Source: Pseudophaeobacter flagellatus
GTDB taxonomy: Bacteria; Pseudomonadota; Alphaproteobacteria; Rhodobacterales; Rhodobacteraceae
Direction: 5' to 3'
Length of the DNA: 64,000 nt
NCBI RefSeq assembly: GCF_021228235.1
Contig: NZ_JAJQRG010000014.1
Location: forward strand, 1 to 64,000
Shown here: positions 8,314 to 18,174 of the stretch, piece after piece
Numbering within the stretch: the stretch's first letter is position 1
Layout: each line of letters begins with the position of its first letter
Program-made: the position numbers and the translations under genes
Notes under the pieces: generated by a model
Told to the model about the DNA's origin: nothing
What the model saw: only the letters and a program-made list of their open reading frames with translations
Database searches by the model: none

Positions 8314-9142
8314 TCAAATCTCGGTGAAATCCCCGCCGCGTCCCAGCCCCGCCGCAAACCGCTGCGCCCCGGCCCGCCCTTCGGCCAGAAAGGCCGCAGC
8401 AGAGCGCCATTCCCGACGCAACCCCGCAGCCAGCACCGCCGGATCCTGGCGGGCCGACAGATGGTCTGCCTGCATACAGGCCTGCGGATAGCCCGCAAGG
8501 TCACGCGCCAGATCCTGCGCCGCAGCCAGCGCCGCACCCGGAGCACAGAGCCGATTGGCGAACCCAGCCTGATAGGCCTCTGGCGCGTCAAAGGGGCGGC
8601 CGGTGAGGATCAGATCATTGGCCCGGCCCTGGCCCAGAATCTGCGGCAGGCGCAGGGTGCCGCCATCGATCAACGGCACCCCCCAGCGGCGGCAGTAGAC
8701 CCCGGCAACCGCATCTTGGGCCATCACCCGCAGATCGCACCAGGCGGCCAGTTCCATGCCGCCCGCCACGGCCGGGCCTTCGATTGCGGCGATCACCGGC
8801 TTTGTCAGCATCAAGCGGCTGGGCCCCATGGGACCGGGGCGCGGATCGGCCATCGGATCGCGCCAGTCTTCAGGAATATCCAGGCTGGCGAGCCAGGCAT
8901 CGGCCTCTCCGGCGCCAGCAGATTTCAGGTCGAACCCGGCACAAAAAGCGCCCCCAGCCCCGGTCAACACCGCAACCTGCGCCGCCGAATCCGCCGCAAA
9001 ATCCATAAATGCGGCATAAAGCGCGCGTGCCGTGGCTGGGTCCACCGCGTTGCGCAGCGCGGGTCGGCACAGGGTGATGGTGGTAATACCCGCCTCGGTA
9101 TGACTGGCAACCGAGGGGGGGGCAGGTCTCTCTCTGGGGCAT
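8314..9142 (-). CDS. Enoyl-CoA hydratase/isomerase family protein, start broken by a C8 tract
   Basis: The crotonase fold is clear. GAGGAFCAGFDL forms the first oxyanion-hole segment, AGGMELAAWCDLRVMA the second, and RLPQILGQGRANDLILTGRP follows. The substrate is unknown. In the frame of this domain there is no start codon near the expected N-terminus; the nearest ATG upstream lies antisense to slyX. An ATG at 9142 is in another frame. A run of eight C on the coding strand (plus-strand G run 9115-9122) separates the two. Seven C would give an ordinary N-terminus, MPQRETCPPSVASHTEAG. So this is a sequencing error, a true frameshift, or a phase-variable tract. Domain confidence is high; the exact 5' end is uncertain. 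Confidence 0.8.
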
Positions 9143-9271
9143 TGCGACGCTCTTTTCTGGAATAATTCGCTTTGACCCGGCCAGCCTGCGTGTCTTGGGC
9201 ATGGACCGGCAAGGGGAACCGCCCTATGACGTTGCGCAGCCCCGCTCAACAGATCAGTACAGGAGGACATG

Positions 9272-9466
9272 ATGCAGGCATTAGAAGAACAGATTGCCCA
9301 TCTCACCCGCACCGTCGAAGAGATGAGCGACGTGGTGGCCGCGCAACAGAACGAGATCGACCGCCTGTCGAAACGGGTGCGGATGCTGATGCAACGCGAA
9401 GCCACCCGCGAACAGGGCAGCGGCGGCGCGCATGTGTTTGGTGACGAACGCCCGCCCCATTACTAG
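9272..9466 (+). CDS. slyX: SlyX family protein
   Basis: This 64-residue protein is almost entirely a coiled coil, with heptads such as LEEQIAHLTRTVEEMSDVV and QQNEIDRLSKRVRML. It ends with a short tail closing in PPHY, as is typical for SlyX. The cellular function of the family is not established. The second of two adjacent ATGs (9272) is preferred because it stands five bases from AGGAGG, against two for the first. It is convergent with dnaE and divergent from the hydratase gene. Confidence 0.85.
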   Translation: MQALEEQIAHLTRTVEEMSDVVAAQQNEIDRLSKRVRMLMQREATREQGSGGAHVFGDERPPHY

Positions 9467-9525
9467 GGGCGCGGCGCAGAGGTCACACCATCGGCAGAAA
9501 AATCAACCAGGCGCAAGCCCGCGCC

Positions 9526-12500
9526 TTAAATCTCTTCAACCTCCATCACGCCTTCCAGAGATTTGATCGCGCCTTTGATCTGCGGGTTGATCGGGAAGGG
9601 CTGGCCCAGATCCATTTCAACATCCCCCGGCAGGCCGGGATCCTGCAGATATAGGTAAATGGCACCGGGGTTGGCGTTGCGGGCGGCCGTCTTGGCATCT
9701 TCCAGCACCTTGGCCACTGTGCCAATCGCCGCCACATCATCCAGATAGATCCGTAGCGAAGACCGCCCGGCATCGGCAATTGCCGCATCCACCGGCCCGG
9801 CAGAACGCATGAGCAGTTTCAGCTGGTCGCTTTCCATCGTGGCCTCGGCGGTGATCACCACCTTGGCTCCGGTTTCAAGAAACTCCCGCGTTTTTTCCAG
9901 CACATCGGAGAAGATCGTCACCTCAAAGCCACCGGTGGTATCCGAGAGCTGCGCAAAGGCAAAGCGATTGCCGCGCGCCGATTTACGTTCCTGCCGCCCG
10001 GCGACAACCCCCGCCATCTTTGCCATGAAGGGACCGCGCTCGGCCTTGGCCATGACCTCATCCAAGGTCATCACATCCTTGCGTTTCAAGGCAGGCATAT
10101 AGTCGTCCAGCGGATGGCCCGACAGGTAGAAGCCGATTGCCTTGAATTCCTCAGACAGCCGCTCTGCCGGCAGCCAATCCGGGGTGCCCGCCAGACGCGG
10201 TTCGGGCAGGTCATCGCCGGCCTCGCCAAACAGCGACACCTGGTTGGAATTCTTTTGTTCATGGATCGCGGTAGAATAGCCCACCAGCCCTTCCAGGCTG
10301 TCAAAGACGCGGCGGCGGTTGCGGTCCAGCTGATCAAAGGCACCGGCGCGGGTCAGCATCTCAAGCGGGCGCTTGCCGATCTTCTTGAGGTTCACCCGGC
10401 GGGCGAAATCAAACAAATTGACAAAGGGGCGTTCATGGCCATCTTCGCGGCGCGCATCCGCCACCAGCCGCATCACATCCATGCCAACGTTTTTCAGCGC
10501 GCCCAGCGCATAGACCAGCTCTCCGTTCACCACATTGAACGTCGCCAGCGAGCGGTTCACACAGGGCGGCACATAGGGCAGCCCAAGGCCCTTCTTGACC
10601 TCCTCAAAGTAGATGGCGAGCTTATCCGTCAGATGGATATCGCAGTTCATCACCCCGGCCATGAATTCAACCGGGTGGTTCGCTTTCAGCCAGCCCGTCT
10701 GATACGAGACCACCGCATAGGCCGCCGCGTGGGATTTGTTGAAGCCGTAGTTGGCGAATTTCTCCAGAAGGTCAAAGACCTCCGACGCCTTTTTGGCAGG
10801 CACGCCATTCTCTGCCGCGCCCTTTTCGAATTTGGGACGCTCGGCATCCATCGCCTCTTTGATCTTTTTACCCATGGCCCGGCGCAGCAGGTCGGCACCG
10901 CCCAGCGTGTAATTCGCCATCACCTGGGCAATCTGCATCACCTGTTCCTGATAAACGATGATGCCTTGGGTTTCCTCAAGGATATAGTCAATCAGCGGAT
11001 GCACCGACTCGATTTTCTTCAGGCCGTTCTTGACTTCGCAATAGGTGGGGATGTTTTCCATCGGCCCCGGACGATACAGCGCCACCAGGGCGACGATATC
11101 CTCGATGCAGGTGGGTTTCATCCGCTTCAGCGCATCCATCATGCCAGTGGATTCCACCTGGAACACCGCCACGGTTTTCGCCGCCGAGTAGAGTTTATAG
11201 GTTGGCTCGTCATCCAGCGGGATGGCGTTGATCTCATTCACCGCACCAGCGGGTGGTTCATAAAGCTGAGTGCCATCGGCCGCAGTGTGCAGATCGCGCC
11301 CCGACTGCTTGATCAGATCGACCGCGTTTTGGATAACCGTCAGGGTTTTCAGGCCCAAAAAGTCAAACTTGACCAACCCAGCCTGTTCCACCCATTTCAT
11401 GTTGAACTGAGTGGCTGGCATATCCGAACGCGGATCACGGTAAAGCGGCACCAGCGCATCCAAGGGGCGATCCCCGATCACCACCCCGGCAGCATGTGTC
11501 CCAGCCGAACGCAGCAGCCCCTCAACCTGCATGCCATATTTCAAGAGCCGGTCCACCACCGGTTCATTCTTGGCTTCTTCCTGCAGGCGCGGTTCTTCTT
11601 TCAAGCTATCCACAATGGACATCGGCTTGACGCCTTCAACCGGGATCAGCTTGGACAGTCGGTCAACCTGGCCATAGGGCATCTGCAAGACCCGGCCCAT
11701 GTCGCGCACCGCCGCCTTGGACAGGAGCGCGCCAAAGGTGATGATCTGGCCAACCTTGTCGCGGCCATATTTTTCTTGCACGTATTTGATCACCTCTTCG
11801 CGGCGATCCATGCAAAAGTCGATGTCGAAGTCGGGCATCGACACCCGTTCCGGGTTCAAGAACCGCTCAAACAGCAGCGAATAGCGCAGCGGGTCAAGGT
11901 CGGTAATTGTCAGCGCATAGGCCACCAAGGAGCCCGCACCAGAGCCCCGCCCCGGTCCGACCGGAATATTGTTGTCCTTGGCCCATTGGATGAAATCGGC
12001 AACAATCAAAAAATAGCCGGGAAAGCCCATGCCTTCGATGATGCCCAGTTCAAAATCAAGACGTTCCTGATATTTTTCAACGGTATCCGCGTGGGGGATC
12101 ACCGCAAGGCGCTGCTGCAGCCCCTCATTGGCGATGCGGCGCAGCTCCGCCACCTCGTCATCGGCAAACTTTGGCAGGATGGGGTCACGCAGATATGCCT
12201 TGAACGCACAGCGTTTTGCAATTTCAACTGTATTTTCAATTGCCTCTGGAAGGTCCGCAAATAGCGTGACCATTTCCTGCTGGCTTTTGAAATAGTGCTG
12301 CGCGGTCAGACGGCGGCGCGGCTCGGATTGGTCAACATAGGCACCCTCGGCGATACAGATCATCGCATCATGTGCCTCATACATTTCCGTCTTGGGGAAA
12401 TAGACATCATTGGTCGCCACCAGCGGCAGCTCCATCGCATAGGCCATTTCAACATGGCCGCGTTCGGTCAGCTTTTCCGCTTCGGGCTGGCCATCTTCGC

Positions 12501-13038
12501 CGGGGTGGCGCTGCAGTTCCACATAAAGCCGGTTGGGAAAAATCGCCTTCAGCCGCTGCATCAGTTCTTCGGCGGCGGGGCGTTGCCCCTGACGCAAGAG
12601 CCGCCCAACTGGCCCGTCTGGGCCACCGGTCAGGCAGATCACATCTGTTGAATTCTGCGCCAGATCCTCCAGCGTCACATAGGGCAGTTCGCTCCCCTGG
12701 CGCAGATAGAGACAAGAGTTCAGCTTCATCAGGCATTCATAGCCGGTCTCGCTCTGAGCGAGCAGAACCAGCGGTGCCGGTGGCTGGGGCCGCTCGCCCG
12801 GCGCGGGCTCGACAAAGCGCAGATCCATCTGGCAGCCAATGATCGGCTGGACCCCCGCCCCACTGGCCGAAACAGAGAACTCCAGCGCAGAAAACAGGTT
12901 ATTACTGTCGGTCACAGCAATGGCGGGCATATCGTTAGCTTTGCACAGATCCGGCAGCTTTTTCAGGCGCAGGGCGCCTTCCAGCAACGAATATTCGGTA
13001 TGGGTGCGCAGGTGGATGAATCGCGGAGAATTTGTCAT
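9526..13038 (-). CDS. dnaE: DNA polymerase III subunit alpha
   Basis: This is the replicative polymerase catalytic subunit, about 1170 residues. The N-terminal PHP domain opens with FIHLRTHTEYSLLEGAL. The polymerase active site shows PDFDIDFCMDRRE with the catalytic aspartates and GPGRGSGAGSLVAY. Helix-hairpin-helix, OB-fold (GVVAGRQERKSARGNRFAFAQL) and C-terminal regions follow. Length and order are those of DnaE1, not the shorter error-prone DnaE2. An ATG at 13038 is preferred to the in-frame GTG two codons earlier, though neither has a strong ribosome-binding site. It stands alone, divergent from the xdh operon and convergent with slyX. Confidence 0.96.
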   Translation of the reverse strand: MTNSPRFIHLRTHTEYSLLEGALRLKKLPDLCKANDMPAIAVTDSNNLFSALEFSVSASGAGVQPIIGCQMDLRFVEPAPGERPQPPAPLVLLAQSETGYECLMKLNSCLYLRQGSELPYVTLEDLAQNSTDVICLTGGPDGPVGRLLRQGQRPAAEELMQRLKAIFPNRLYVELQRHPGEDGQPEAEKLTERGHVEMAYAMELPLVATNDVYFPKTEMYEAHDAMICIAEGAYVDQSEPRRRLTAQHYFKSQQEMVTLFADLPEAIENTVEIAKRCAFKAYLRDPILPKFADDEVAELRRIANEGLQQRLAVIPHADTVEKYQERLDFELGIIEGMGFPGYFLIVADFIQWAKDNNIPVGPGRGSGAGSLVAYALTITDLDPLRYSLLFERFLNPERVSMPDFDIDFCMDRREEVIKYVQEKYGRDKVGQIITFGALLSKAAVRDMGRVLQMPYGQVDRLSKLIPVEGVKPMSIVDSLKEEPRLQEEAKNEPVVDRLLKYGMQVEGLLRSAGTHAAGVVIGDRPLDALVPLYRDPRSDMPATQFNMKWVEQAGLVKFDFLGLKTLTVIQNAVDLIKQSGRDLHTAADGTQLYEPPAGAVNEINAIPLDDEPTYKLYSAAKTVAVFQVESTGMMDALKRMKPTCIEDIVALVALYRPGPMENIPTYCEVKNGLKKIESVHPLIDYILEETQGIIVYQEQVMQIAQVMANYTLGGADLLRRAMGKKIKEAMDAERPKFEKGAAENGVPAKKASEVFDLLEKFANYGFNKSHAAAYAVVSYQTGWLKANHPVEFMAGVMNCDIHLTDKLAIYFEEVKKGLGLPYVPPCVNRSLATFNVVNGELVYALGALKNVGMDVMRLVADARREDGHERPFVNLFDFARRVNLKKIGKRPLEMLTRAGAFDQLDRNRRRVFDSLEGLVGYSTAIHEQKNSNQVSLFGEAGDDLPEPRLAGTPDWLPAERLSEEFKAIGFYLSGHPLDDYMPALKRKDVMTLDEVMAKAERGPFMAKMAGVVAGRQERKSARGNRFAFAQLSDTTGGFEVTIFSDVLEKTREFLETGAKVVITAEATMESDQLKLLMRSAGPVDAAIADAGRSSLRIYLDDVAAIGTVAKVLEDAKTAARNANPGAIYLYLQDPGLPGDVEMDLGQPFPINPQIKGAIKSLEGVMEVEEI

Positions 13039-13473
13039 GCTCACAAGCTATCCCATCCCCCGCGCAAGGATAAGTGCCGATCTTGCCTGTCAGCACAGCA
13101 TTTACCGGGTGCGCGATCTCTGCACCCTGCCCCAAAAAGCAGCAACAACACGCCCCAAGGCTGCCGTTTTCAGCGAATTGAGGCAGAAAACCTCTCGTCA
13201 TTATCAAATATGGTTTGAAAGTCCTGCGGGCTGATATAGGTTTTTCTAAGGGCGCCACAAAGGAAGTGCTTTAAAAATAACGGCATGCCCCTGTATACGG
13301 CAATAAAATTTCGTCATGGAATGCTGCAGGGCAGAGTCACTTTTTCTTGCCAGAACAAGAGACTGCTTCGTAGGCTATGTCCAGCAAGCATATGCAAGGC
13401 CCGCCAATCTTTCTACGTCGCATCGAAAGCATGGCATCAAGGGTGGTTCACGTAAGGCGACGGGTTTCACACG
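13039..13473. promoter_or_regulatory. Divergent intergenic region between dnaE and xdhA
   Basis: About 430 bp without a convincing gene. It must hold the promoters for dnaE (leftward) and for the xdh-transporter operon (rightward). The middle is AT-richer (about 13200-13330). I could not pick an operator or a sure -35/-10 pair by eye. Confidence 0.4.
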
Positions 13474-14856
13474 ATGACAATCACCTTTCATCTGAACGGT
13501 GAAGAGGTAGTGCTCAAGGATTTTGATCCTGCGGCAACACTGCTTGATTTTCTGCGCGAAGAGCGCGAGCTGACGGGAACAAAAGAAGGCTGTAATGAGG
13601 GCGATTGCGGTGCCTGCACCGTGATGGTGACCGATAAGACCGGTTCCAAGCCTTTGAATTCCTGCATTCTGTTTCTGCCACAGCTAAACGGGAAATCCAT
13701 CCGCACGGTTGAAGGCGCAAGTGACGCCGACGGCACGCTGCACCCCGTTCAAGAGGCGATGATCAGCCACCACGGCAGCCAGTGCGGATTTTGCACCCCC
13801 GGTTTTGTGATGTCGATGGTCACGGCCCATAAGAACGGTGCCAGTGACCATGATGTGCAATTGGCAGGCAACCTGTGTCGCTGCACCGGCTATGCGCCGA
13901 TCATTCGCGCCGCCGAGGCCGCCGCCACCGCCCCCGTACCACAATGGATCGCGTCAGATCCCCTGCCCGCCGCAGAGGCTGCTGCCGCCCCCACCGATTT
14001 GCTGCCGCACAGCGCGGATGCGCTGGCCGCGCTGTATCTCGCCAATCCCGATGCGCGACTGGTGGCAGGTGCCACCGATCTTGGGCTTTGGGTCACCAAG
14101 GGGCTGCGCGAACTGGGGCAGATGATCTTTCTGGACGGCTGCGATGATCTGAAACAGATCGAGATAAGTGACAGCGAAATTCGCTTTGGTGCCATGGTCG
14201 ATATGAACCGGGTCCGCGACACCCTGACGCCGCTGCACCCCTCTTATGGTGAAATGATCCGTCGCTTTGCCAGCCAGCAGGTGCGGGCTGCGGCGACGAT
14301 TGGCGGCAATATCGCCAATGGCTCTCCGATTGGGGATAACCCGCCGGCGCTGATCGCGCTGGGGGCACAGCTGCATCTGCGCCAGGGCGACAGCCGCCGC
14401 ACCATGGCAATCGAGGATTTTTTCATCGACTACGGCAAGCAGGATCGCCGCCCCGGCGAATTTGTCGAAGCCGTCAGCCTGCCGCGCCAACCAGACCGCC
14501 TGCGCGTCTACAAGCTGTCCAAACGCTTTGATCAGGATATTTCCGCCGTGCTTGGGGCCTTTAACATCACGGTCGAGGATGGCCAAGTAACAGCGGCCCG
14601 CATCGCCTTTGGCGGGTTGGCGGGCACGCCCAAACGCGCTGCCCATCTGGAAGCCACCTTGATGGGCCAGAGCTGGAGCACCGCGACCATTGCCGCAGCA
14701 GCCCCGGCGCTGGATCGCGATTTCACCCCACTCAGCGATATGCGGGCCTCGGCCGAATACCGGCTGGAAACTGCACGCACCATGCTAAGCCGCTATTTCA
14801 CCGATCTGTCTGATGCCTCAGGCGTCAGCCAATCGGTTCTGGAGGTACAGCTATGA
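13474..14856 (+). CDS. xdhA: Xanthine dehydrogenase small subunit (2Fe-2S and FAD)
   Basis: XdhA carries the electron-transfer centres of xanthine dehydrogenase. The N-terminal ferredoxin-like domain shows [13 protein letters not shown] for the first 2Fe-2S cluster. The second cluster motif is QCGFCTPG followed by NLCRCTGY. The FAD-binding domain occupies about residues 180-350 ([26 protein letters not shown]), followed by a CO-dehydrogenase flavoprotein C-terminal domain. The 460-residue length is normal. The gene overlaps xdhB by four bases and opens a seven-gene operon for purine uptake and oxidation. Confidence 0.95.
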   Translation: MTITFHLNGEEVVLKDFDPAATLLDFLREERELTGTKEGCNEGDCGACTVMVTDKTGSKPLNSCILFLPQLNGKSIRTVEGASDADGTLHPVQEAMISHHGSQCGFCTPGFVMSMVTAHKNGASDHDVQLAGNLCRCTGYAPIIRAAEAAATAPVPQWIASDPLPAAEAAAAPTDLLPHSADALAALYLANPDARLVAGATDLGLWVTKGLRELGQMIFLDGCDDLKQIEISDSEIRFGAMVDMNRVRDTLTPLHPSYGEMIRRFASQQVRAAATIGGNIANGSPIGDNPPALIALGAQLHLRQGDSRRTMAIEDFFIDYGKQDRRPGEFVEAVSLPRQPDRLRVYKLSKRFDQDISAVLGAFNITVEDGQVTAARIAFGGLAGTPKRAAHLEATLMGQSWSTATIAAAAPALDRDFTPLSDMRASAEYRLETARTMLSRYFTDLSDASGVSQSVLEVQL

Positions 14857-17228
14857 GCCTTGAAAACGCCCAACCCGTCGGCAAGCCCCTGCCGCATGAC
14901 GCCGCCAAGCTGCATGTGACCGGCAAAGCGCGCTATGTCGATGACACGCCCCTGCCGCGCAACGCGCTGCACCTGGCTTTTGGTCTGTCCAGCATCGCCA
15001 AGGGCCGGATCACCGCCATGGACCTGGCCCAGGTCCAATCCAGCCCAGATGTGGTGGCAGTGCTAACCGCTGCGGACCTGCCCTTCAGCAATGATGTCTC
15101 GCCCTCGATCCATGACGAACCGCTACTATCCGATGGCAGCGTGCATTACTTTGGTCAGCCGCTGTTTCTGGTGGTGGCCAAAACCCACCGCGCCGCGCGG
15201 ATCGCCGCGCGCAGGGGAGACGTCAGCTATAGAAAGGAACCCGCCCTGCTGACGTTGGAAGATGCCCTGGCCGCCAACAGCCGCTTCGAAGACGGCCCCC
15301 GCATCTATCAAAAAGGCGATGCCGAGGCCGCGATCGGGGCCGCCGCGCATCAGGTCGCCGGAGAATTTGAACTGGGCGGGCAAGAGCATTTCTACCTGGA
15401 AGGCCAGGCCGCACTGGCCCTGCCCCAGGAGGATGGCGGCATGTTGGTGAATTCATCGACCCAGCACCCAACCGAGATCCAGCACAAGGTGGCCGAGGCC
15501 ATCGGCCTGCCGATGCATGCCGTCCGGGTTGAAACCCGGCGCATGGGCGGCGGCTTTGGTGGCAAGGAAAGCCAGGGCAACGCCCTTGCCGTGGCCTGTG
15601 CCGTCGCGGCCGCCAAAACCGGCAGACCCTGCAAGATGCGGTATGACCGCGATGATGACATGGTGATCACCGGTAAAAGACATGCCTTTCGGATTGCATA
15701 CCGGGCGGGCTTTGACAGAGACGGGCGGCTGGAGGGCGTTTCCTTCACCCATCTGGTCAATTGTGGTTGGGCCCAGGACCTATCGCTGCCGGTGGCTGAT
15801 CGCGCCATGCTGCACAGCGACAATGCCTATGCCATCCCCGCCATCCGCATCGAGAGCCACCGTCTGAAGACCAATCTGCAAAGCGCCACCGCCTATCGCG
15901 GATTTGGCGGCCCGCAGGGCATGGTTGGCATTGAACGGGTGATGGACCACATCGCCCATGAGCTTGGGCTAGATCCGGTCGAGCTGCGGCAACGCAATTA
16001 TTATGACGCCCCTGATGTTGCGTCAGAGGGGGGCGCTGCCCCCCGGTCTGCGACCTCCCCCCGAGGTATTTCAGGCAAGATGAAGCTGCGGGACAACACC
16101 ACGCCCTATGGCATGGAGGTACGCGATTTTGAGCTGCATGCGCTGACAGACCAGCTGCTGAAGAGCGCCGATTATGCGGCCCGCAAGGCCGAGATCGCCG
16201 TCTGGAACGCGGATCAGCCGGATTTGAAGCGCGGGCTGGCCTTTTCGCCGGTGAAATTTGGTATTTCCTTCACCCTGACGCATTTGAACCAGGCCGGGGC
16301 ATTGGTGCATGTGTATCAGGATGGGTCGGTGCATCTGAACCATGGCGGCACGGAAATGGGCCAGGGGTTGTTTCAGAAGGTAGCGCAGGTGGCAGCCAGC
16401 CGCTTTGGCATTTCGCTGGACAGGGTGAAGATCACTGCCACCGATACCGCCAAAGTACCCAATACATCGGCCACCGCGGCCTCTTCCGGATCTGATCTGA
16501 ACGGGATGGCGGTCAAGGCCGCCTGTGATACCCTGCGCGACCGCATGGCCGCCCATCTGGCAGAGCGATATCAGACGCAAGCCGCTGCTGTCGTCTTTGC
16601 GGGCGACCGGGTGCGTATTGGCGGGGATGAGATCTCTTTCAAGGAGGCCGCCAAGCAGTGTTACGAGGGACGTGTGAGCCTGTCGGCAACCGGATTTTAC
16701 AAGACGCCGCACCTGCAATGGGACCGCATCAAAGGACAGGGGCGGCCGTTTTTCTACTTTGCCTATGGCGCCGCGATTACCGAGGTTGTGCTGGATCGCC
16801 GGTCTGGTGAGAACCGTATCCTGCGCGCCGATATTCTGCATGACGCCGGGGTCTCGTTGAATCCTGATCTCGATATCGGCCAGGTGGAAGGCGGCTATGT
16901 GCAGGGCGCTGGCTGGCTGACCACGGAAGAGTTGATCTGGGATGACAGCGGGGCGCTGCGCACCCATGCGCCGTCAACCTATAAAATCCCGGCCTGCTCT
17001 GATCGGCCCGATGTGTTCAATGTGGCGCTGTTTACCGAGGAAAACCGCGAAGACAGTATTTACCGCTCGAAGGCGGTTGGCGAGCCGCCCTTCATGTTGG
17101 GCATTTCCGCCTGGCTGGCGCTGAGCGATGCCGTGGCGCAGTTTGGCACGGGGTATCCGGCCCTGAATGCCCCGGCTACAGCCGAAGAGATCTGGCGCTG
17201 TGTGCGGAGGCAGGCAGATGGGGTTTGA
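14853..17228 (+). CDS. xdhB: Xanthine dehydrogenase molybdopterin-binding large subunit
   Basis: XdhB oxidises hypoxanthine and xanthine at the molybdenum cofactor. Seen are [36 protein letters not shown] and the C-terminal GEPPFMLG carrying the catalytic glutamate. The ATG overlaps the xdhA stop and has GGAGG eight bases upstream. One oddity: between [10 protein letters not shown] and [12 protein letters not shown] there are about 25 extra residues ([20 protein letters not shown]) encoded by a GC-rich hairpin repeat at 16024-16085 that has kept the frame. Known XdhB proteins have only a short linker here, so the segment is probably a tolerated surface insertion. Confidence 0.94.
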   Translation: MSLENAQPVGKPLPHDAAKLHVTGKARYVDDTPLPRNALHLAFGLSSIAKGRITAMDLAQVQSSPDVVAVLTAADLPFSNDVSPSIHDEPLLSDGSVHYFGQPLFLVVAKTHRAARIAARRGDVSYRKEPALLTLEDALAANSRFEDGPRIYQKGDAEAAIGAAAHQVAGEFELGGQEHFYLEGQAALALPQEDGGMLVNSSTQHPTEIQHKVAEAIGLPMHAVRVETRRMGGGFGGKESQGNALAVACAVAAAKTGRPCKMRYDRDDDMVITGKRHAFRIAYRAGFDRDGRLEGVSFTHLVNCGWAQDLSLPVADRAMLHSDNAYAIPAIRIESHRLKTNLQSATAYRGFGGPQGMVGIERVMDHIAHELGLDPVELRQRNYYDAPDVASEGGAAPRSATSPRGISGKMKLRDNTTPYGMEVRDFELHALTDQLLKSADYAARKAEIAVWNADQPDLKRGLAFSPVKFGISFTLTHLNQAGALVHVYQDGSVHLNHGGTEMGQGLFQKVAQVAASRFGISLDRVKITATDTAKVPNTSATAASSGSDLNGMAVKAACDTLRDRMAAHLAERYQTQAAAVVFAGDRVRIGGDEISFKEAAKQCYEGRVSLSATGFYKTPHLQWDRIKGQGRPFFYFAYGAAITEVVLDRRSGENRILRADILHDAGVSLNPDLDIGQVEGGYVQGAGWLTTEELIWDDSGALRTHAPSTYKIPACSDRPDVFNVALFTEENREDSIYRSKAVGEPPFMLGISAWLALSDAVAQFGTGYPALNAPATAEEIWRCVRRQADGV
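16024..16085 (+). repeat. Intergenic-type hairpin repeat inserted in frame in xdhB
   Basis: The segment begins with a perfect hairpin, GGGGGGC-GCT-GCCCCCC at 16028-16044. It runs through a second C-rich block and ends with GAGGTATTTCAGGCAAGATG followed by AAGC. A hairpin followed by a GTATTT...AAGATGAAG tail is a layout I recall from Rhodobacteraceae intergenic repeats. The tail core ATTT-N2-GG-N-AAGATGAA-N-C recurs at 19724-19742 in the same operon. Here all 62 bases are read through as protein without a stop. Confidence 0.6.
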
Positions 17229-18174
17229 TCTGAACGATCTACGCCAACACCTGACCCGGCATGGCCGGGTGGTGCGTGTCGTTATTGCCTCTATTCGGGG
17301 GTCTTCGCCCCGCGAGGTGGGCGCGGCGATGCTGGTTTGGGACAGCGGTCAAAGCGGGACGATCGGCGGCGGCGCGCTGGAATATGAAGCGGCGGCGGCG
17401 GCCCGCAGGCAGGAGGTATCTTCGCGTCTGAGCACCCATGCGCTTGGACCGGATCTTGGCCAGTGCTGTGGCGGCTCTGTCACTTTGGTGAGCGAGGTCT
17501 ACACCAAGGCGGATCTGGCACAGCTGGAGCAGGCGGGTGATGTCATTGCCCGCCCGGTGCCCCCCACATCACAGGCCGAGGTGCCTTTGGCGGTGAAACG
17601 TCTTGTGGCGCAGGGACGCGGCCAGGGGCAACGCCCGGCGCCGCAGCTGATCGAGGGCTGGATGCTGGAGCCGGTGCACAAACCGCAGACCGATCTGTGG
17701 ATCTGGGGCGCGGGCCATGTCGGGCGCGCCCTGGTCGATGTGCTCTCGCCGCTGCCTGATCTGGCAATCACCTGGATCGACACCAGTACCGCACGCTATC
17801 CGGCACATATCCCACCCGGAGTGACCCAACTGCCCGCCGCGACACCGCCGCTCTTGCTGCGTCATGCGCCGGTAAATGCACAACATCTGGTTCTCACCTA
17901 TTCCCATGAGCTGGATCTGGCGCTATGCCACGGGTTGTTATCGCATGGGTTTTCCTTTGCGGGGCTTATTGGATCGGCCACCAAATGGGCGCGGTTTCGC
18001 AGCCGATTGGCAGGCCTGGGCCATAGCCCGGCCGAGATTTCCCGCATCACCTGCCCAATCGGCGCCCCTGCCCTGGGCAAACACCCGCAGATGATTGCGG
18101 TTGGCGTGGCAGCTGAACTGTTGGCCTTGTCCAGCAGCAATGAGAAGAAGTTAGAGAAGGAACGGCGCGCGTGA
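17218..18174 (+). CDS. xdhC: Xanthine dehydrogenase accessory protein
   Basis: XdhC binds the molybdenum cofactor, oversees its sulfuration and delivers it to XdhB. The 318-residue protein has the N-terminal XdhC/CoxI domain (IRGSSPREVGAAMLVW, GTIGGGALEYEA, GQCCGGSVTLV). A Rossmann-type C-terminal domain follows (WIWGAGHVGRALVDVL, FAGLIGSATKWARF). The ATG at 17218 overlaps the xdhB stop by 11 bases and has GGAGG seven bases ahead. The stop overlaps the GTG of the transporter ATPase, so the enzyme and transporter genes are translationally coupled. Confidence 0.92.
   Translation: MGFDLNDLRQHLTRHGRVVRVVIASIRGSSPREVGAAMLVWDSGQSGTIGGGALEYEAAAAARRQEVSSRLSTHALGPDLGQCCGGSVTLVSEVYTKADLAQLEQAGDVIARPVPPTSQAEVPLAVKRLVAQGRGQGQRPAPQLIEGWMLEPVHKPQTDLWIWGAGHVGRALVDVLSPLPDLAITWIDTSTARYPAHIPPGVTQLPAATPPLLLRHAPVNAQHLVLTYSHELDLALCHGLLSHGFSFAGLIGSATKWARFRSRLAGLGHSPAEISRITCPIGAPALGKHPQMIAVGVAAELLALSSSNEKKLEKERRA

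Noticed and set aside
9269-9271. First ATG of slyX as start
   Set aside because: Only two bases separate it from AGGAGG; the second ATG has normal spacing.
10114-12264. 716-codon plus-strand frame opposite dnaE
   Set aside because: It is a high-GC shadow of dnaE, with no start signals or known domain.
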